Assembly: GCF_029433395.1 (NCBI RefSeq)
Contig: NZ_JAQTHW010000002.1
Span: 1,488,001 to 1,552,000, forward strand
Direction of reading: 5' to 3'
Length of the DNA stretch: 64,000 bases
Source: Bifidobacterium sp. ESL0763
GTDB taxonomy: Bacteria > Actinomycetota > Actinomycetes > Actinomycetales > Bifidobacteriaceae
Positions 63,964-64,000 of this stretch are shown here, piece after piece. Numbering within the stretch: position 1 is the first letter of the stretch; the number at the start of each line of letters is the position of its first letter. Under the pieces are notes generated by a model. The model searched no databases. It had not been told where the DNA came from and was given only the letters and a program-made list of their open reading frames with translations. The translations under genes were made by a program, and so were the position numbers.

Positions 63964-64000
63964 GTCACCCGCCGACGAACGCGACGAATCGAACTTGTCG

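Overview
The window is a 64-kb piece of a high-GC Gram-positive chromosome. It most likely comes from Bifidobacterium or a near relative. The reasons are the overlapping dnaB-murT-gatD block, an actinobacterial topA with a lysine-rich tail, a leuCD pair divergent from an IclR-type regulator, a ppk followed by a MutT1-like Nudix/histidine-phosphatase fusion, a C69 dipeptidase, an aldouronate operon, and many start codons that look leaderless. The genus is inferred from gene content and composition, not from a marker gene. I see no prophage, insertion sequence, CRISPR array or rRNA operon. Two tRNA genes (Glu-CTC, Gln-CTG) are present.

Layout. 0-8.5 kb: an unidentified partial gene, rpmB, a TetR regulator, an MscS channel, a CPBP protease with a long Gln/Pro/Tyr-rich tail, then ddl, gpsA and plsC (cell wall and phospholipid). 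8.5-11.4 kb: a self-contained TetR plus MFS-exporter cassette. Both promoters carry the same palindromic operator, and a two-copy nested hairpin element bounds the cassette. 11.4-17 kb: murA, a stand-alone RAM/AsnC domain protein, a repeat-rich gap, leuD, leuC and the divergent IclR regulator. 17-21.7 kb: a metallophosphoesterase, tRNA-Gln and tRNA-Glu, gltX, gluconokinase and a 74-bp direct repeat. 21.7-29.3 kb: a hexuronate locus (ManD mannonate dehydratase, fructuronate reductase, glucuronate isomerase, HIT protein, LacI regulator, GPH-type transporter). It should take glucuronate to 2-keto-3-deoxygluconate; no KDG kinase or KDPG aldolase is in the window.

29.3-44 kb: a ThiY-like lipoprotein and permease without an ATPase gene, a DUF805 protein, an unknown protein, a histidine phosphatase, a GtrA protein, a MIF-like tautomerase, formate-THF ligase, a small unknown protein, C69 dipeptidase, a PEBP protein, DNA polymerase III delta prime, thymidylate kinase and a DUF4160 pair. 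44-57.6 kb: topA, a PAP2 membrane protein, ppk-Nudix-unknown operon, upp, an ABC1/UbiB kinase and a phasin-like protein. 57.9-64 kb: an archaeal-type ATPase behind a 43-bp palindrome, a histidine-phosphatase fold protein without its second catalytic His, and the gatD/murT/dnaB operon.

The strongest leads beyond routine annotation are: the TetR/MFS operator pair with its flanking nested hairpins; the palindrome-controlled ATPase; the DUF4160 two-gene module sitting between topA and tmk; a strand-specific UUCG terminator upstream of the PAP2 gene that implies an unannotated leader or small RNA; several enzymes lacking family-typical residues (MurT zinc ribbon, PAP2 Arg, histidine phosphatase His, HolB zinc module); a 19-nt imperfect inverted repeat next to a probable CTG-start lipoprotein gene; and a set of probable leaderless genes.
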